Of a stretch of 64,000 nucleotides of DNA, positions 18,303 to 27,046 are shown one piece after another. Each line of letters starts with the position of its first letter. Within the stretch, counting starts at the first letter, position 1. The notes beneath the pieces were generated by a model. The model searched no databases. It saw only the letters and a list, made by a program, of their open reading frames with translations, and had not been told where the DNA came from. The stretch comes from Rhizobium sp. C4 (GTDB taxonomy: Bacteria > Pseudomonadota > Alphaproteobacteria > Rhizobiales > Rhizobiaceae). A program made the position numbers and the translations under genes. The stretch is taken from contig NZ_JAJNCX010000001.1 of the NCBI RefSeq assembly GCF_021026315.1, forward strand, positions 372,001 to 436,000, given 5' to 3'.

Positions 18303-18968
18303 ATGACCGCGACTTCCACTCAGCCCGCAGCGGCCCGCACCAAGCCCTTCAACTGGCTTCCGGTGAAAATCTGGGCGCTCTACATCCTCGGCCTCGTGCC
18401 GGCGGTCTGGTATTTCTATCTCGGCGCCACCGGCAATCTGGGCGCCGATCCGGTCGCGACCTTCGAGCATAATCTCGGCTTCTGGGCGATCCGCTTCCTG
18501 CTCGCCACACTCGCCATCACGCCGATCTTTGTCCTCGGCGGGCCGAACCTGATCGCCTATCGCCGGGCGCTGGGGCTCCTCGGCTTCTGGTATGTGCTCT
18601 TCCATTTCACGGTCTATCTGACACTCGACCGCGCGCTCGACTTTGCCGCCATCATCCCGGATATCGTCAAGCGGCCCTATATCACCATCGGCATGCTGGG
18701 CTTCATCATGCTGATCCCGCTGGCGCTGACCTCGAACCGCTTCTCGATCCGCAGGCTCGGGCCGCGCTGGAACAAGCTGCACAAGCTCTCCTATCTCGTG
18801 ATCATCGCCGGCGTCACCCATTTCGTCATGGCGACGAAGGTGCTGATCATCGAACAGATGATCTATATCGTGCTCACCGCCCTGCTCCTCGGCTTCCGCC
18901 TCTTCAAGAAGCCGATCATGAACTGGCGCAAGGAGCGGATGAAGGCGAAGCGGCTGGCGAAGGCGTAA
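18303..18968 (+). CDS. msrQ: Membrane heme protein MsrQ, electron donor to MsrP
   Basis: Inner-membrane b-type cytochrome (formerly YedZ) that passes electrons from the respiratory chain or flavin to MsrP. 221 residues with six predicted membrane helices. Conserved histidines that can bind heme are in FEHNLGFWAIR, LFHFTVYL, NKLHKLSYL and GVTHFVM. The C-terminus is Lys/Arg-rich and cytoplasmic. Directly downstream of msrP. Confidence 0.93.
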   Translation: MTATSTQPAAARTKPFNWLPVKIWALYILGLVPAVWYFYLGATGNLGADPVATFEHNLGFWAIRFLLATLAITPIFVLGGPNLIAYRRALGLLGFWYVLFHFTVYLTLDRALDFAAIIPDIVKRPYITIGMLGFIMLIPLALTSNRFSIRRLGPRWNKLHKLSYLVIIAGVTHFVMATKVLIIEQMIYIVLTALLLGFRLFKKPIMNWRKERMKAKRLAKA

Positions 18969-19003
18969 AGGGCCGCCGCCGATTTTCCACGCTTGTCCGA
19001 CCG

Positions 19004-19036
19004 GCCTTATCCTTTTGGCAACAGAAAGGATAAGGC
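19004..19036 (+). promoter_or_regulatory. Hairpin hiding the ribosome-binding site of the toxin-like gene
   Basis: Perfect 12-bp inverted repeat (19004-19015 with 19025-19036), 9-nt loop, ending one base before the ATG at 19038. The purine-rich AAGGATAAGG that should serve as ribosome site forms the right arm. No T-run follows, so it is not a terminator for msrQ. Confidence 0.65.
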
Positions 19037-19037
19037 G

Positions 19038-20030
19038 ATGGTTTCACTTTCAGCAAAACTCCACGCAGCGGCGCACCGGCTCGCCGCAGAACTTGTCCTT
19101 GATGCGGGAAGGCAGTTCAGTCTTCTCCTGAAGGCGAATTTCAACCCTAGCCAGCCGCGTGCTCCGGCGGGCAGCGCCGATGGCGGGCGCTGGACGGATG
19201 GGGGTGGAGCGACCGGTGGCATTGGCCACATCATACGTGTTAGCGATTCGCCTATTCCACCTCGAGTAGATCTCCTCAAGGAGGAAGGTTATAATGGCGC
19301 GCATACGCTCAGGTTTCACTCAGGAAAATCTGCGGAAGAACTACTTGAGCGGATGGGACCGCCCGCAAGTCGTTGGGCTATCGTAAGCGGTGCGGTCCAC
19401 CGGAACGGAAGCTTTGACAGCGACAAGGATGCAACTTATTATGTTAACGACGTCATTGCATCAAACGCAGAAATTGTTCAACAGGTAGCCTCTGGCACCA
19501 TTAAAGACGAATTCATTACCAAACGATACGGTTTCAGAACGGGAATTGAGGCATATCGCGATACTCCATATTCGGAACCCCGTATCCGTCAAACGTACGG
19601 CGTAGGTGTGCATATCGTTCACGACCCCAGACGTCAAAACGGCTTCTATGTGAATACAGCCTATCCAAGAAACGACGATCCCATGACCAAGAAGCTAGTC
19701 ACATCTCCGGCTTTCAGATCGTTCACGTCGTTTATGATCCAGGATTTTGAGATGTTTGCCTCTCTGGACGATGTAATCAGGTTTGGACTTCAACTATCGG
19801 AACGACGCAACCCATCGCATACATCTGAGTTGAGATTCTATCTGAAAGCCATCCTAGTCCCCTCTGTCTCCGACGCTCAAATCGGCCAGCTCTGGAATTC
19901 AAGCGGCGCGGAGTTTGGCGGACATGACCGGTTTATCCGCAGCTTCCTGCAACGCACCCTCGCCATTCTGGAGGAGGACGCGCCGAACGGTGTGCTGAAG
20001 AAGAAGCCGATCCGCTATAAGGAGGAATGA
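19038..20030 (+). CDS. RNase A-like (CdiA-CT type) toxin domain fused to an immunity-like domain
   Basis: 330 residues. Three parts can be read. (1) Residues 1-57: a helix, then FNPSQPRAPAGSADGGRW, a Pro/Gly linker motif I associate with alphaproteobacterial phage-head and toxin proteins. (2) Residues ~85-212: resembles the bacterial CdiA-CT RNase A domain, with HTLRFHSGKS (candidate catalytic His89) and FYVNTAYP (Thr207 and Tyr209, the T-x-Y pair used by that family). (3) Residues ~216-330: resembles CDI immunity proteins (SFMIQDFEMF, then helices with SELRFYLKAIL and SDAQIGQLW). A possible internal ATG at 19683 begins part 3 but has no good ribosome site. Base composition of the middle is visibly more AT-rich than the neighbours. 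No secretion signal seen. Domain calls are from memory of the families and unconfirmed. Confidence 0.7.
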   Translation: MVSLSAKLHAAAHRLAAELVLDAGRQFSLLLKANFNPSQPRAPAGSADGGRWTDGGGATGGIGHIIRVSDSPIPPRVDLLKEEGYNGAHTLRFHSGKSAEELLERMGPPASRWAIVSGAVHRNGSFDSDKDATYYVNDVIASNAEIVQQVASGTIKDEFITKRYGFRTGIEAYRDTPYSEPRIRQTYGVGVHIVHDPRRQNGFYVNTAYPRNDDPMTKKLVTSPAFRSFTSFMIQDFEMFASLDDVIRFGLQLSERRNPSHTSELRFYLKAILVPSVSDAQIGQLWNSSGAEFGGHDRFIRSFLQRTLAILEEDAPNGVLKKKPIRYKEE

Positions 20031-20072
20031 ACAACCGGGTCGAACGAACCATCAAAGCCCGAGATAAATCTC

Positions 20073-20225
20073 ATGCGTGAACATGTCATCAACTCACCCG
20101 GACTTCGCGCCTTTAGCGGAACGACGCATCCGGACATTCTCGTATTTGAACCACGCGAACGGCTGATCGATGTCTGTATGGGTTCCGTGTTTGCCAAGGG
20201 ACCGGAAGCGGTGACGAACCTGTAG
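20073..20225 (+). pseudogene. Short unexplained reading frame (50 codons), probable gene fragment
   Basis: Frame of 50 codons starting ATG and ending TAG, without a clear ribosome site. The same frame stays open after the TAG (NFLVGW follows), as if a stop had interrupted a longer gene. I do not recognise the product. It sits between the toxin-like gene and the DUF817 remnant and is best seen as debris of an insertion or deletion. Confidence 0.3.
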
Positions 20226-20230
20226 AATTT

Positions 20231-20458
20231 CCTCGTTGGATGGCTGGGTCGCTCTCCTTCGTGCTGATCGGCTTTTTCATCTGGCTGGCGGAAAACTTCG
20301 CGACCTTCTTCGGTGTCTGGCGCTACCCCAACCAGATCGGCGCGTGGTCGGTTGTCCATGTCGGCAAGTGGAGCTCGTGGTCGCTCGTCATCATCATGAC
20401 CTTCACCATCGTGGCGCATCTCAAGCATATCAAGGCGACCATCCACGTCCCGGAATAG
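20231..20458 (+). pseudogene. C-terminal remnant of a DUF817 membrane protein
   Basis: About 75 codons resembling only the end of DUF817 family proteins: FVLIGFFIWLAENFATFFG, WRYPNQIGAWSVVHVGKWSSWS and a last membrane helix. Intact members are roughly 270 residues with seven or so helices; the N-terminal two thirds is absent, and the frame is closed by a stop at 20147-20149. An ATG at 20240 could allow a 72-residue product, but loss of most of the protein argues for a pseudogene. A terminator hairpin follows. Confidence 0.65.
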
Positions 20459-20484
20459 AGTACCTTGCGCCTGTCCAAACGCAA

Positions 20485-20507
20485 AAGGGGCCCGAAATAG
20501 GCCCCTT
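20485..20507. terminator. Bidirectional terminator between the DUF817 remnant and the DoxX gene
   Basis: 8-bp stem (20485-20492 with 20500-20507) and 7-nt loop, 19 nt after the DoxX stop; TTTTGCG follows on the minus strand. Confidence 0.75.
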
Positions 20508-20525
20508 CGATCCATAAGCCGTCGA

Positions 20526-21101
20526 TCAGAACTGCTTCTTGAAGAAGAGCCTGTCCAGCGACAGATAGCCGCCGCCGAAGGCCGCGTAGAGGAATGCGCC
20601 GCCGGTCCAGAAGAGCGAGGCGAGGATCGCCTTGTCCTGCACCTGAGCCAGGAAGGCAGCACCACCATCCGCGAACCGCGCTGCGGCTGCCGGATTGAAG
20701 AAGGGACTGCCGGCCTTGAGCGCCGCGATGCCTTCAGGCGTCAACAATACCGACGGATAGGGATGCGCATAGTGGAACCACAGGGTGATCGCGAGCATCA
20801 CCGCATTGGCCAGAGCGATCGGCCGCGTGAAAAGGCCGACGGCGATCAGGATGCCGCCGAAGAACTGCAGGCCGGCGAGGAAGGGCGACCAGACCCAGCC
20901 GGGATGGAAGCCGAGGGATTCGACAAAGCCGACCTGTGCGAACGGCGCCATCATCTTGGGCCATCCCTCGATGGCCAGCATGCCGCCGACCGCGAGACGG
21001 AAAACACTCCATGCCATCGGCTGGGCCACACTGGCATAGACAGGACCAAGAGCGGGAATGATCAACTCTTCCTGCTTGGTTTCAAACATGACATCAGACA
21101 T
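20526..21101 (-). CDS. DoxX-family membrane protein
   Basis: 191 residues with four or more membrane helices. RLAVGGMLAIEGWPKM, then LQFFGGILIAVGLFTRPIAL and AITLWFHYAHPYP, are typical of DoxX/TQO-small-subunit-like proteins, whose members serve as membrane partners of oxidoreductases or in redox stress; the exact role is unknown. The ATG at 21101 was chosen because GAGG lies 6 nt upstream; longer in-frame starts have none and would run over the promoter. An FNR-type site and matching -10 lie upstream, so expression should rise when oxygen is low. Confidence 0.82.
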   Translation of the reverse strand: MSDVMFETKQEELIIPALGPVYASVAQPMAWSVFRLAVGGMLAIEGWPKMMAPFAQVGFVESLGFHPGWVWSPFLAGLQFFGGILIAVGLFTRPIALANAVMLAITLWFHYAHPYPSVLLTPEGIAALKAGSPFFNPAAAARFADGGAAFLAQVQDKAILASLFWTGGAFLYAAFGGGYLSLDRLFFKKQF

Positions 21102-21134
21102 CTCAGACCTCGTTTGCTTGATGAGATGCCCACG

Positions 21135-21175
21135 ATAGTAAGCTTGCCTTCCTGCCCCTGCTTGACCCATATCAA
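21135..21175 (-). promoter_or_regulatory. FNR/FixK-type promoter of the DoxX gene
   Basis: On the minus strand TTGATATGGGTCAA (21162-21175) matches the FNR/FixK consensus TTGAT-N4-ATCAA at 9 of 10 positions. A TACTAT (-10) lies at 21135-21140, 21 nt further on. If transcription begins near 21128 the site is centred near -41, the class II activator position. Confidence 0.65.
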
Positions 21176-21337
21176 GAGTTGCTAAATGCTTTTCGTCAAA
21201 ACCATGAACGCACCGTTCAATGTTTTAAATCGATTTATATTTCGCTATGTGTCGCCCCTCCCCCGGATGTGCCTTGCCTTGTGTCGCCGGCCCGTGATCG
21301 GTAGAGACCAAGCCATCCTCCCACCGAGTGCCCGCCC

Positions 21338-22276
21338 TTGAACTCCACCATCGACGTCATCCTCCCGGTCTTCCTCGTTCTCGGCCTCGGCTATGCCGCC
21401 GCCTGGATGAAGATTCTCTCGGAAGAGGCTGTCGACGGGTTGATGCGCTATGCGCAGAACATCGGCGCACCGATCCTGCTCTTCAAGTCGATCTCCGCGC
21501 TCGATCTCTCCCGCGCCTATGATGCGGGTCTGCTCCTGAGCTTCTATCTCGGCGCGCTGATCAGCTTCTTTGTCGGGCTTGCAGGCGCGATCCTCATCTT
21601 CAAGCGTGCACTGCCGGATGCGGTGGCAATCGGCTTTGCCTGCCTGTTCTCCAACACGCTGCTCCTCGGTGTGCCAATTACAGAGCGCGCCTATGGCACG
21701 GAGGCGTTGGCGGGCAACTTCGCCATCATCTCCCTGCACGCGCCGATCTTCTATGGTCTCGGCATTCTTTGCATGGAAATCGCAAAGTCACATGGCCACG
21801 GCCTGTCCAGGCGCCACATCGCGGCGCGGATCGTCCGCTCCGTTGCCGTTCAGCCGCTGATTTTCGGGATCACGGCGGGCTTTGCCGTCAATCTGACAGG
21901 GCTCACGCTTCCCGCCTCCGTCCAGTCTGCCGCCGGCATGCTGGCGGCGACCGCCATACCCACGGCGCTTTTCGGTCTGGGAGCGGTGCTGAGGCGCTAT
22001 CGGCTGGATGGCGACAAGGCAACGGTGGTGATGATCTGCGGCTGCTCGCTGCTTCTGCATCCAGCCATCACCTATCTTCTGGCACATTCCGTGTTCTCGG
22101 CGAGCGTGGCGGACCTGCGCTCCTCCGTCATCACGGCAGCCATGGCGCCGGGCGTCAATGCCTATCTCTTTGCGCAATATTACGGGGTCGCCAAGCGGGT
22201 GAACGCCGCCGCCGTCATCGCGGCCACAGCACTCTCCATTCTCACGATCCCGGTCTGGCTGCACCTCTTGCCGTAG
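21338..22276 (+). CDS. AEC-family (auxin efflux carrier-like) transporter
   Basis: 312 residues, about ten membrane helices in two similar halves, with the AEC features VFLVLGLGYAAAW at the start, SNTLLLGVPI in the first half and AMAPGVNAYLFAQYY in the second. Members move organic acids such as malate, or other small anions; the substrate cannot be read here. It seems to begin with TTG at 21338 (MNSTIDVILPVF), since no in-frame ATG or GTG lies upstream. It is divergent from the DoxX gene and convergent with the ribosomal cluster. Confidence 0.85.
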   Translation: MNSTIDVILPVFLVLGLGYAAAWMKILSEEAVDGLMRYAQNIGAPILLFKSISALDLSRAYDAGLLLSFYLGALISFFVGLAGAILIFKRALPDAVAIGFACLFSNTLLLGVPITERAYGTEALAGNFAIISLHAPIFYGLGILCMEIAKSHGHGLSRRHIAARIVRSVAVQPLIFGITAGFAVNLTGLTLPASVQSAAGMLAATAIPTALFGLGAVLRRYRLDGDKATVVMICGCSLLLHPAITYLLAHSVFSASVADLRSSVITAAMAPGVNAYLFAQYYGVAKRVNAAAVIAATALSILTIPVWLHLLP

Positions 22277-22303
22277 GCGACAACCGGAAACAGGCAAAAA
22301 GAA

Positions 22304-22334
22304 AAGGCCGGGTGCTGCGTGAGCACCCGGCCTT
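22304..22334. terminator. Terminator at the end of the ribosomal cluster (after rplQ) and of the AEC gene
   Basis: 13-bp perfect stem (22304-22316 with 22322-22334), 5-nt loop. On the minus strand it is followed by TCTTTTTGCC; on the plus strand by CATTCATTC. Strongest for the minus direction, 26 nt past rplQ. Confidence 0.88.
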
Positions 22335-22359
22335 CATTCATTCAAGCTCGATCAGACGA

Positions 22360-22788
22360 TCAGGCAGCTTCGGCTTCAGCAGCAGCTTCTGCCTCAACGC
22401 GAGCCTTGTCGGCTGCGCCCTTGGCGGAAACGTCGCGGTCAACGAATTCGATGACGGCGAGCGGAGCGTTGTCGCCCTGACGGTAGCCGGCCTTCATGAT
22501 GCGAAGGTAGCCGCCGTTACGCGAAGCGTAGCGGGTGGCAATCGCGTCGAACAGCTTCTGTACGGCGTCGATGTCCTTGACCTGGGAAATGGCCTGACGA
22601 CGAGCATGCAGGTCGCCGCGCTTGCCGAGGGTAACCAGCTTTTCAACGATCGGACGCAGGTCCTTCGCCTTCGGCAGGGTGGTGACGATCTGCTCATGCG
22701 TGATGAGCGAGGCAGCCATATTCGCGAACATTGCCTTGCGGTGGCTTGCGGTTCTGTTCAGCTTGCGGCCGGAATTACGATGGCGCAT
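22360..22788 (-). CDS. rplQ: 50S ribosomal protein L17
   Basis: Large-subunit protein near the exit of the peptide tunnel. 142 residues; the N-terminus [20 protein letters not shown] is the L17 hallmark. It is longer than the 127 residues of E. coli because of a Glu/Ala-rich C-terminal tail ([12 protein letters not shown]). Last gene of the alpha cluster, 53 bp after rpoA. Confidence 0.98.
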   Translation of the reverse strand: MRHRNSGRKLNRTASHRKAMFANMAASLITHEQIVTTLPKAKDLRPIVEKLVTLGKRGDLHARRQAISQVKDIDAVQKLFDAIATRYASRNGGYLRIMKAGYRQGDNAPLAVIEFVDRDVSAKGAADKARVEAEAAAEAEAA

Positions 22789-22841
22789 TGCTATTCTCCT
22801 TCACTTGCGGGCCGGAAGACCCGTAGTCTGATTGGTTTGTG

Positions 22842-23852
22842 TTAATACTGGTCTTCGTAGCGCTTGGCGAGATCTTCGATGTTCTCAGGCGGCCATGCGG
22901 GCACTTCCATGCCGAGGTGCAGGCCCATGGAAGCGAGAACTTCCTTGATTTCGTTCAGCGACTTGCGACCGAAGTTCGGAGTGCGGAGCATTTCGGCTTC
23001 CGTCTTCTGAATGAGGTCGCCGATGTAGACGATGTTGTCGTTCTTGAGGCAGTTCGCAGAACGGACCGAAAGCTCCAGCTCGTCGACCTTCTTGAGGAGG
23101 GCCGGGTTGAAGGCGAGTTCGGTAACCGTGTCCTCTTCGGCTTCCTTCTGCGGTTCGTCGAAGTTGACGAAAACCGAGAGCTGGTCCTGGAGAATGCGGG
23201 CTGCGAATGCGATGGCGTCTTCGCCGGTGACGGAGCCGTTGGTCTCGATCGTCATCGTCAGCTTGTCGTAGTCAAGAACCTGGCCTTCACGGGTGTTTTC
23301 CACCTTGTAGGACACTTTCTTGATCGGCGAGTACAGGCTGTCGACCGGGATGAGGCCGATCGGCGCATCTTCAGCGCGGTTGCGCTCTGCAGGCACATAG
23401 CCCTTGCCGTTGTTGACGGTGAATTCCATGCGGATTTCAGCGCCGTCGTCGAGCGTGCAGATGACGTGATCGGGGTTCAGGATCTCGATGTCGCCGACGG
23501 TCTGGATGTCGCCAGCGGTGACCGTGCCCGGACCCTGCTTGCGGACGACCATGCGCTTGGCATCGTCGCCTTCCATCTTGATGGCGATTTCCTTGATGTT
23601 CAGGACGATGTCGGTGACATCTTCGCGAACGCCCGGGATGGACGAGAATTCGTGCAGAACGCCGTCGATCTGAACCGCCGTGACGGCAGCGCCGCGCAGC
23701 GAGGACAGAAGAACGCGGCGCAGCGCGTTGCCGAGCGTCAGGCCGAAGCCGCGCTCAAGCGGCTCGGCGACCAGCGTCGCCTTGGTCGCACCCGAAGAGG
23801 TGAACTCGACCTTGCTCGGCTTGATCAATTCCTGCCAGTTTTTCTGAATCAT
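22842..23852 (-). CDS. rpoA: DNA-directed RNA polymerase subunit alpha
   Basis: 336 residues. The N-terminal domain (to ~235) assembles beta and beta' (GYVPAERNR and the [16 protein letters not shown] helix). An acidic linker ([12 protein letters not shown]-like region) leads to the C-terminal domain with [15 protein letters not shown], the helix that contacts UP-element DNA and activators, and [15 protein letters not shown]. coli alpha has 329. Its place between rpsK and rplQ is standard. Confidence 0.98.
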   Translation of the reverse strand: MIQKNWQELIKPSKVEFTSSGATKATLVAEPLERGFGLTLGNALRRVLLSSLRGAAVTAVQIDGVLHEFSSIPGVREDVTDIVLNIKEIAIKMEGDDAKRMVVRKQGPGTVTAGDIQTVGDIEILNPDHVICTLDDGAEIRMEFTVNNGKGYVPAERNRAEDAPIGLIPVDSLYSPIKKVSYKVENTREGQVLDYDKLTMTIETNGSVTGEDAIAFAARILQDQLSVFVNFDEPQKEAEEDTVTELAFNPALLKKVDELELSVRSANCLKNDNIVYIGDLIQKTEAEMLRTPNFGRKSLNEIKEVLASMGLHLGMEVPAWPPENIEDLAKRYEDQY

Positions 23853-23947
23853 GTTTCTTTACCTTCCGTTCGCCGTCACCATCCAATCGTGACGGCCGAG
23901 CATTGAAGCACCGACAGCAAGGCTGCCAGCATGGTGAATTCCGATGA

Positions 23948-24337
23948 TCAGACGCGGCGCTTCTTGCGCGGGCGGCAGCCGTTGTGCGGGATCGGGGTCA
24001 CGTCACGGATCGAGGTGATCATGAAGCCGGCAGCCTGCAGAGCGCGCAGAGCCGATTCGCGACCGGAACCGGGGCCGCAAACTTCGACTTCGAGCGACTT
24101 CATGCCGTGCTCCTGAGCCTTCTTGGCGCAGTCTTCGGCAGCAATCTGTGCGGCGAACGGGGTCGACTTGCGCGAGCCCTTGAAGCCCTTGGCGCCAGCA
24201 GACGACCAGGCAATGGCGTTGCCCTGTGCGTCGGTGATGGTGATCATCGTGTTGTTGAAGGTCGAGTTGACGTGTGCAACGCCCGACGTGATGTTTTTAC
24301 GTTCGCGACGGCGAACGCGTGCGGCTTCTTTGGCCAT
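23948..24337 (-). CDS. rpsK: 30S ribosomal protein S11
   Basis: Platform protein of the small subunit that lines the mRNA exit site with S7 and S18. 129 residues, as in E. coli; ends in the basic RPRKKRRV tail. The core [20 protein letters not shown] is diagnostic. It follows rpsM after 128 bp. Confidence 0.98.
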   Translation of the reverse strand: MAKEAARVRRRERKNITSGVAHVNSTFNNTMITITDAQGNAIAWSSAGAKGFKGSRKSTPFAAQIAAEDCAKKAQEHGMKSLEVEVCGPGSGRESALRALQAAGFMITSIRDVTPIPHNGCRPRKKRRV

Positions 24338-24465
24338 GGTATTTCCTTTCGTTGATCTCTACGCCGCCGTAGTTCCAGCGGCTACACCTTCGTGACAAAT
24401 AGCGGAAAGCGGATAGCGAACGGGACAACCCCACTCGCTACCCGCCTGTCGCAATTCATCAAGAA

Positions 24466-24834
24466 TTACTTCTTCTTACCGGCGATTGCCTTGGCCGGAC
24501 CCTTGCGGGTGCGGGCATTGGTGTGCGTGCGCTGACCGCGAACCGGAAGCGAACGACGATGACGCAGGCCGCGGTAGCAGCCCAGATCCATCAGACGCTT
24601 GATGTTCATCGAGGTCTCGCGACGCAGGTCGCCTTCGACTGCGTAGTCGCGGTCGATGGTTTCGCGGATCTGGAGAACTTCGGCGTCGGTGAGCTGATGC
24701 ACACGACGTTCAGCCGGAATACCGACCTTCTCGATGATCTCCTGAGCAAACTTCGGGCCGATCCCGTGAATGTACTGAAGCGCGATGACAACGCGCTTTG
24801 CAGTCGGGATGTTAACGCCAGCGATACGTGCCAC
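24466..24834 (-). CDS. rpsM: 30S ribosomal protein S13
   Basis: Small-subunit head protein that contacts the P-site tRNA and the L5 bridge. 122 residues with the helix-two-turn-helix segment and the C-terminal basic tail that reaches P-site tRNA ([19 protein letters not shown]). First ribosomal gene of the alpha cluster; a 224-bp spacer separates it from adk and may hold a promoter. Confidence 0.98.
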   Translation of the reverse strand: MARIAGVNIPTAKRVVIALQYIHGIGPKFAQEIIEKVGIPAERRVHQLTDAEVLQIRETIDRDYAVEGDLRRETSMNIKRLMDLGCYRGLRHRRSLPVRGQRTHTNARTRKGPAKAIAGKKK

Positions 24835-25058
24835 GCGTATTCTCCTTCATATCCCGGCCTTCCCAGGCGGGGAGTTCCTGTTTTTCGGCCCCGAAAGGCC
24901 GCGGTTCCAATATATTGACCGGGACATGTCAATACGACCGCGCCCGGGCTCCTGTCTTCCAGAGTCCGCGCCGATCGACTTGCCTGTCGCGAGTTGCGCG
25001 GTCATTAACGGAATCGCTGCAAAAAAGCAACCGTTCCGCCTAGAAATTTTCGGAAAGC

Positions 25059-25709
25059 TCAAAGCTTCCCGAGAATTGTTTCGATCGAGGTCGTGACCTC
25101 GTCGATTTCAGCCATGCCGTCGATGCTCTTGAGGAGACCCTTGGCATGGTAATAGCCGATCAGCGGCGACGTTTCCTTGTAGTAGGCACGAAGTCTGGTC
25201 GTCATCGTTTCGGCGTTGTCGTCGGGACGACGCTTGAACTCGGTCGAGCCGCACTTGTCGCAGACACCTTCCACCTTCGGCTTCTGCAGGCGGTCATGGT
25301 AACCGGTGCCGCAGCTGGCGCAGGTGTAGCGGCCGGAGACGCGATCGACGAGCACACTGTCGTCGACCTGCATCTCGATGACCACGTCCAGCTTCATCCC
25401 CTTTGAGGAGAGCATCTTTTCCGTCGCATCAGCCTGAACCAGCGTGCGCGGGAAACCGTCGAGAATGAAACCCTTGGCACAGTCCGGCTGATCGATGCGT
25501 TCTGAAACGATCCCGATCACCACGTCATCGTTGACCAGCGAACCCGCGTCCATAAGCGCCTTTGCGCGCTTGCCAACTTCCGTGCCAGCCTTGACGGCGG
25601 CACGCAGCATGTCGCCCGTGGAGAGCTGGGGAATGCCATGCTTCTCCACGATCCGCTGGGCCTGGGTTCCCTTACCCGCGCCCGGCGGCCCCAAAAGAAT
25701 CAGTCTCAT
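25059..25709 (-). CDS. adk: Adenylate kinase, zinc-lid type
   Basis: Converts ATP + AMP to two ADP. 216 residues, the long form. P-loop [10 protein letters not shown] at residues 7-16; the AMP site STGDMLRAA; lid domain with four cysteines (CASC...CDKC), a structural zinc site absent from the E. coli enzyme. Its ATG overlaps the secY stop by 4 bp (ATGA), so it is translationally coupled to secY. Confidence 0.97.
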   Translation of the reverse strand: MRLILLGPPGAGKGTQAQRIVEKHGIPQLSTGDMLRAAVKAGTEVGKRAKALMDAGSLVNDDVVIGIVSERIDQPDCAKGFILDGFPRTLVQADATEKMLSSKGMKLDVVIEMQVDDSVLVDRVSGRYTCASCGTGYHDRLQKPKVEGVCDKCGSTEFKRRPDDNAETMTTRLRAYYKETSPLIGYYHAKGLLKSIDGMAEIDEVTTSIETILGKL

Positions 25710-27046
25710 TTTCCCCTCTTTCCTCCACGGAGCTTCGACTTCTTGATCAGGCCCTCATATTGCTGAGCGATAAGGTGACCTTGAACCTGTGCTACCGTAT
25801 CGAGGGTGACGCTGACAACAATCAAAAGCGATGTACCACCAAGGTAGAAGGGCACGCCTGTCTCAGCGATGAGAATTTCCGGCAGGATGCAGACCAGCAC
25901 CATGTAGATCGCGCCGAGCACCGTGATGCGCGTCAGAACGTAGTCGATATACTGGGCGGTGCGCTCGCCGGGGCGATAGCCCGGGATGAAGCCGCCATGC
26001 TTCTTCAGGTTATCGGCCGTGTCCGTCGGGTTGAAGACGATCGCGGTGTAGAAGAACGAGAAGAAGGCGATGAGTGCCGCATAGGCAACCATGTAGAGCG
26101 GCTGGCCGTGGCCGAGCGCTGCAATGGCCGTCGTCGCCCATGAGGGCAGCGTCGAGGCATTGGAGAAGCCAGCGAGCGTCGCCGGCAACAGCAGCAGCGA
26201 CGAGGCGAAGATGGCGGGAATAACGCCGGCGGTGTTGAGCTTCAGCGGCAGGTGCGAGGTGTCGCCCTGGAACATGCGGTTGCCGACCTGGCGCTTCGGA
26301 TACTGGATCAGAAGGCGGCGCTGGGCGCGTTCCATGAACACGATGCAGGCGATGACGAGAACAGCAACGATCAGCACGGCGAGAATCACGCCCGTCGAAA
26401 GCGCGCCGGTACGGCCGAGTTCGAGGGTGCCGGCGAGAGCGTGCGGAAGGTTTGCGACGATCCCCGAGAAGATGATCAGCGAGATGCCGTTGCCGATACC
26501 GCGCGAGGTGATCTGTTCACCCAGCCACATCAGGAACATGGTGCCGCCGAGCAGCGTGACGACGGTCGAAATGCGGAAGAACCAGCCCGCCTCCGCGACA
26601 ACGCCGTTCGAATGCTCAAGGCCGACTGCAATGCCATAGGCCTGCAGCGCACCGAGCAGAACCGTGCCGTAGCGGGTGTACTGGTTGATGACCTTGCGGC
26701 CCTGCTCGCCTTCCTTCTTCAGGTTTTCGAGCGCCGGCACGACTGAGGTCATCAGCTGCACGATGATCGAGGCTGAGATGTAAGGCATGATGCCGAGCGC
26801 GAAGATCGCCATGCGCGAAACGGCGCCGCCCGAGAACATGTTGAAGAGGCCGAGGATGCCGCCGGACTGGCCCTTGAAGGCATTGGCAAAGGCATCGGGG
26901 TTCAGGCCCGGAAGCGGGATATAGGTGCCGAAACGGTAGACGAGAAGCGCGCCAAGCGTAAACCAGAGCCGCTTTTTGAGATCCTCAGCCTTTGCGAAGG
27001 TCGCAAAGTTCAGGTTTGAAGCCAATTGTTCCGCTGCAGAAGCCAT
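25706..27046 (-). CDS. secY: Protein translocase subunit SecY
   Basis: Central channel of the Sec translocon. 446 residues with ten membrane helices; the N-terminal [25 protein letters not shown]-type region (residues ~24-50) and helix 2 plug region [22 protein letters not shown] are visible, as are the cytoplasmic loop [11 protein letters not shown] and [12 protein letters not shown], which bind SecA and the ribosome. A 316-bp spacer with a terminator separates it from rplO. Confidence 0.97.
   Translation of the reverse strand: MASAAEQLASNLNFATFAKAEDLKKRLWFTLGALLVYRFGTYIPLPGLNPDAFANAFKGQSGGILGLFNMFSGGAVSRMAIFALGIMPYISASIIVQLMTSVVPALENLKKEGEQGRKVINQYTRYGTVLLGALQAYGIAVGLEHSNGVVAEAGWFFRISTVVTLLGGTMFLMWLGEQITSRGIGNGISLIIFSGIVANLPHALAGTLELGRTGALSTGVILAVLIVAVLVIACIVFMERAQRRLLIQYPKRQVGNRMFQGDTSHLPLKLNTAGVIPAIFASSLLLLPATLAGFSNASTLPSWATTAIAALGHGQPLYMVAYAALIAFFSFFYTAIVFNPTDTADNLKKHGGFIPGYRPGERTAQYIDYVLTRITVLGAIYMVLVCILPEILIAETGVPFYLGGTSLLIVVSVTLDTVAQVQGHLIAQQYEGLIKKSKLRGGKRGK

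Noticed and set aside
19683-20030. Separate immunity gene starting at the internal ATG of the toxin-like frame
   Set aside because: No Shine-Dalgarno sequence before it and the frame is continuous with the toxin part; kept as a fusion, with internal initiation as a minor possibility.
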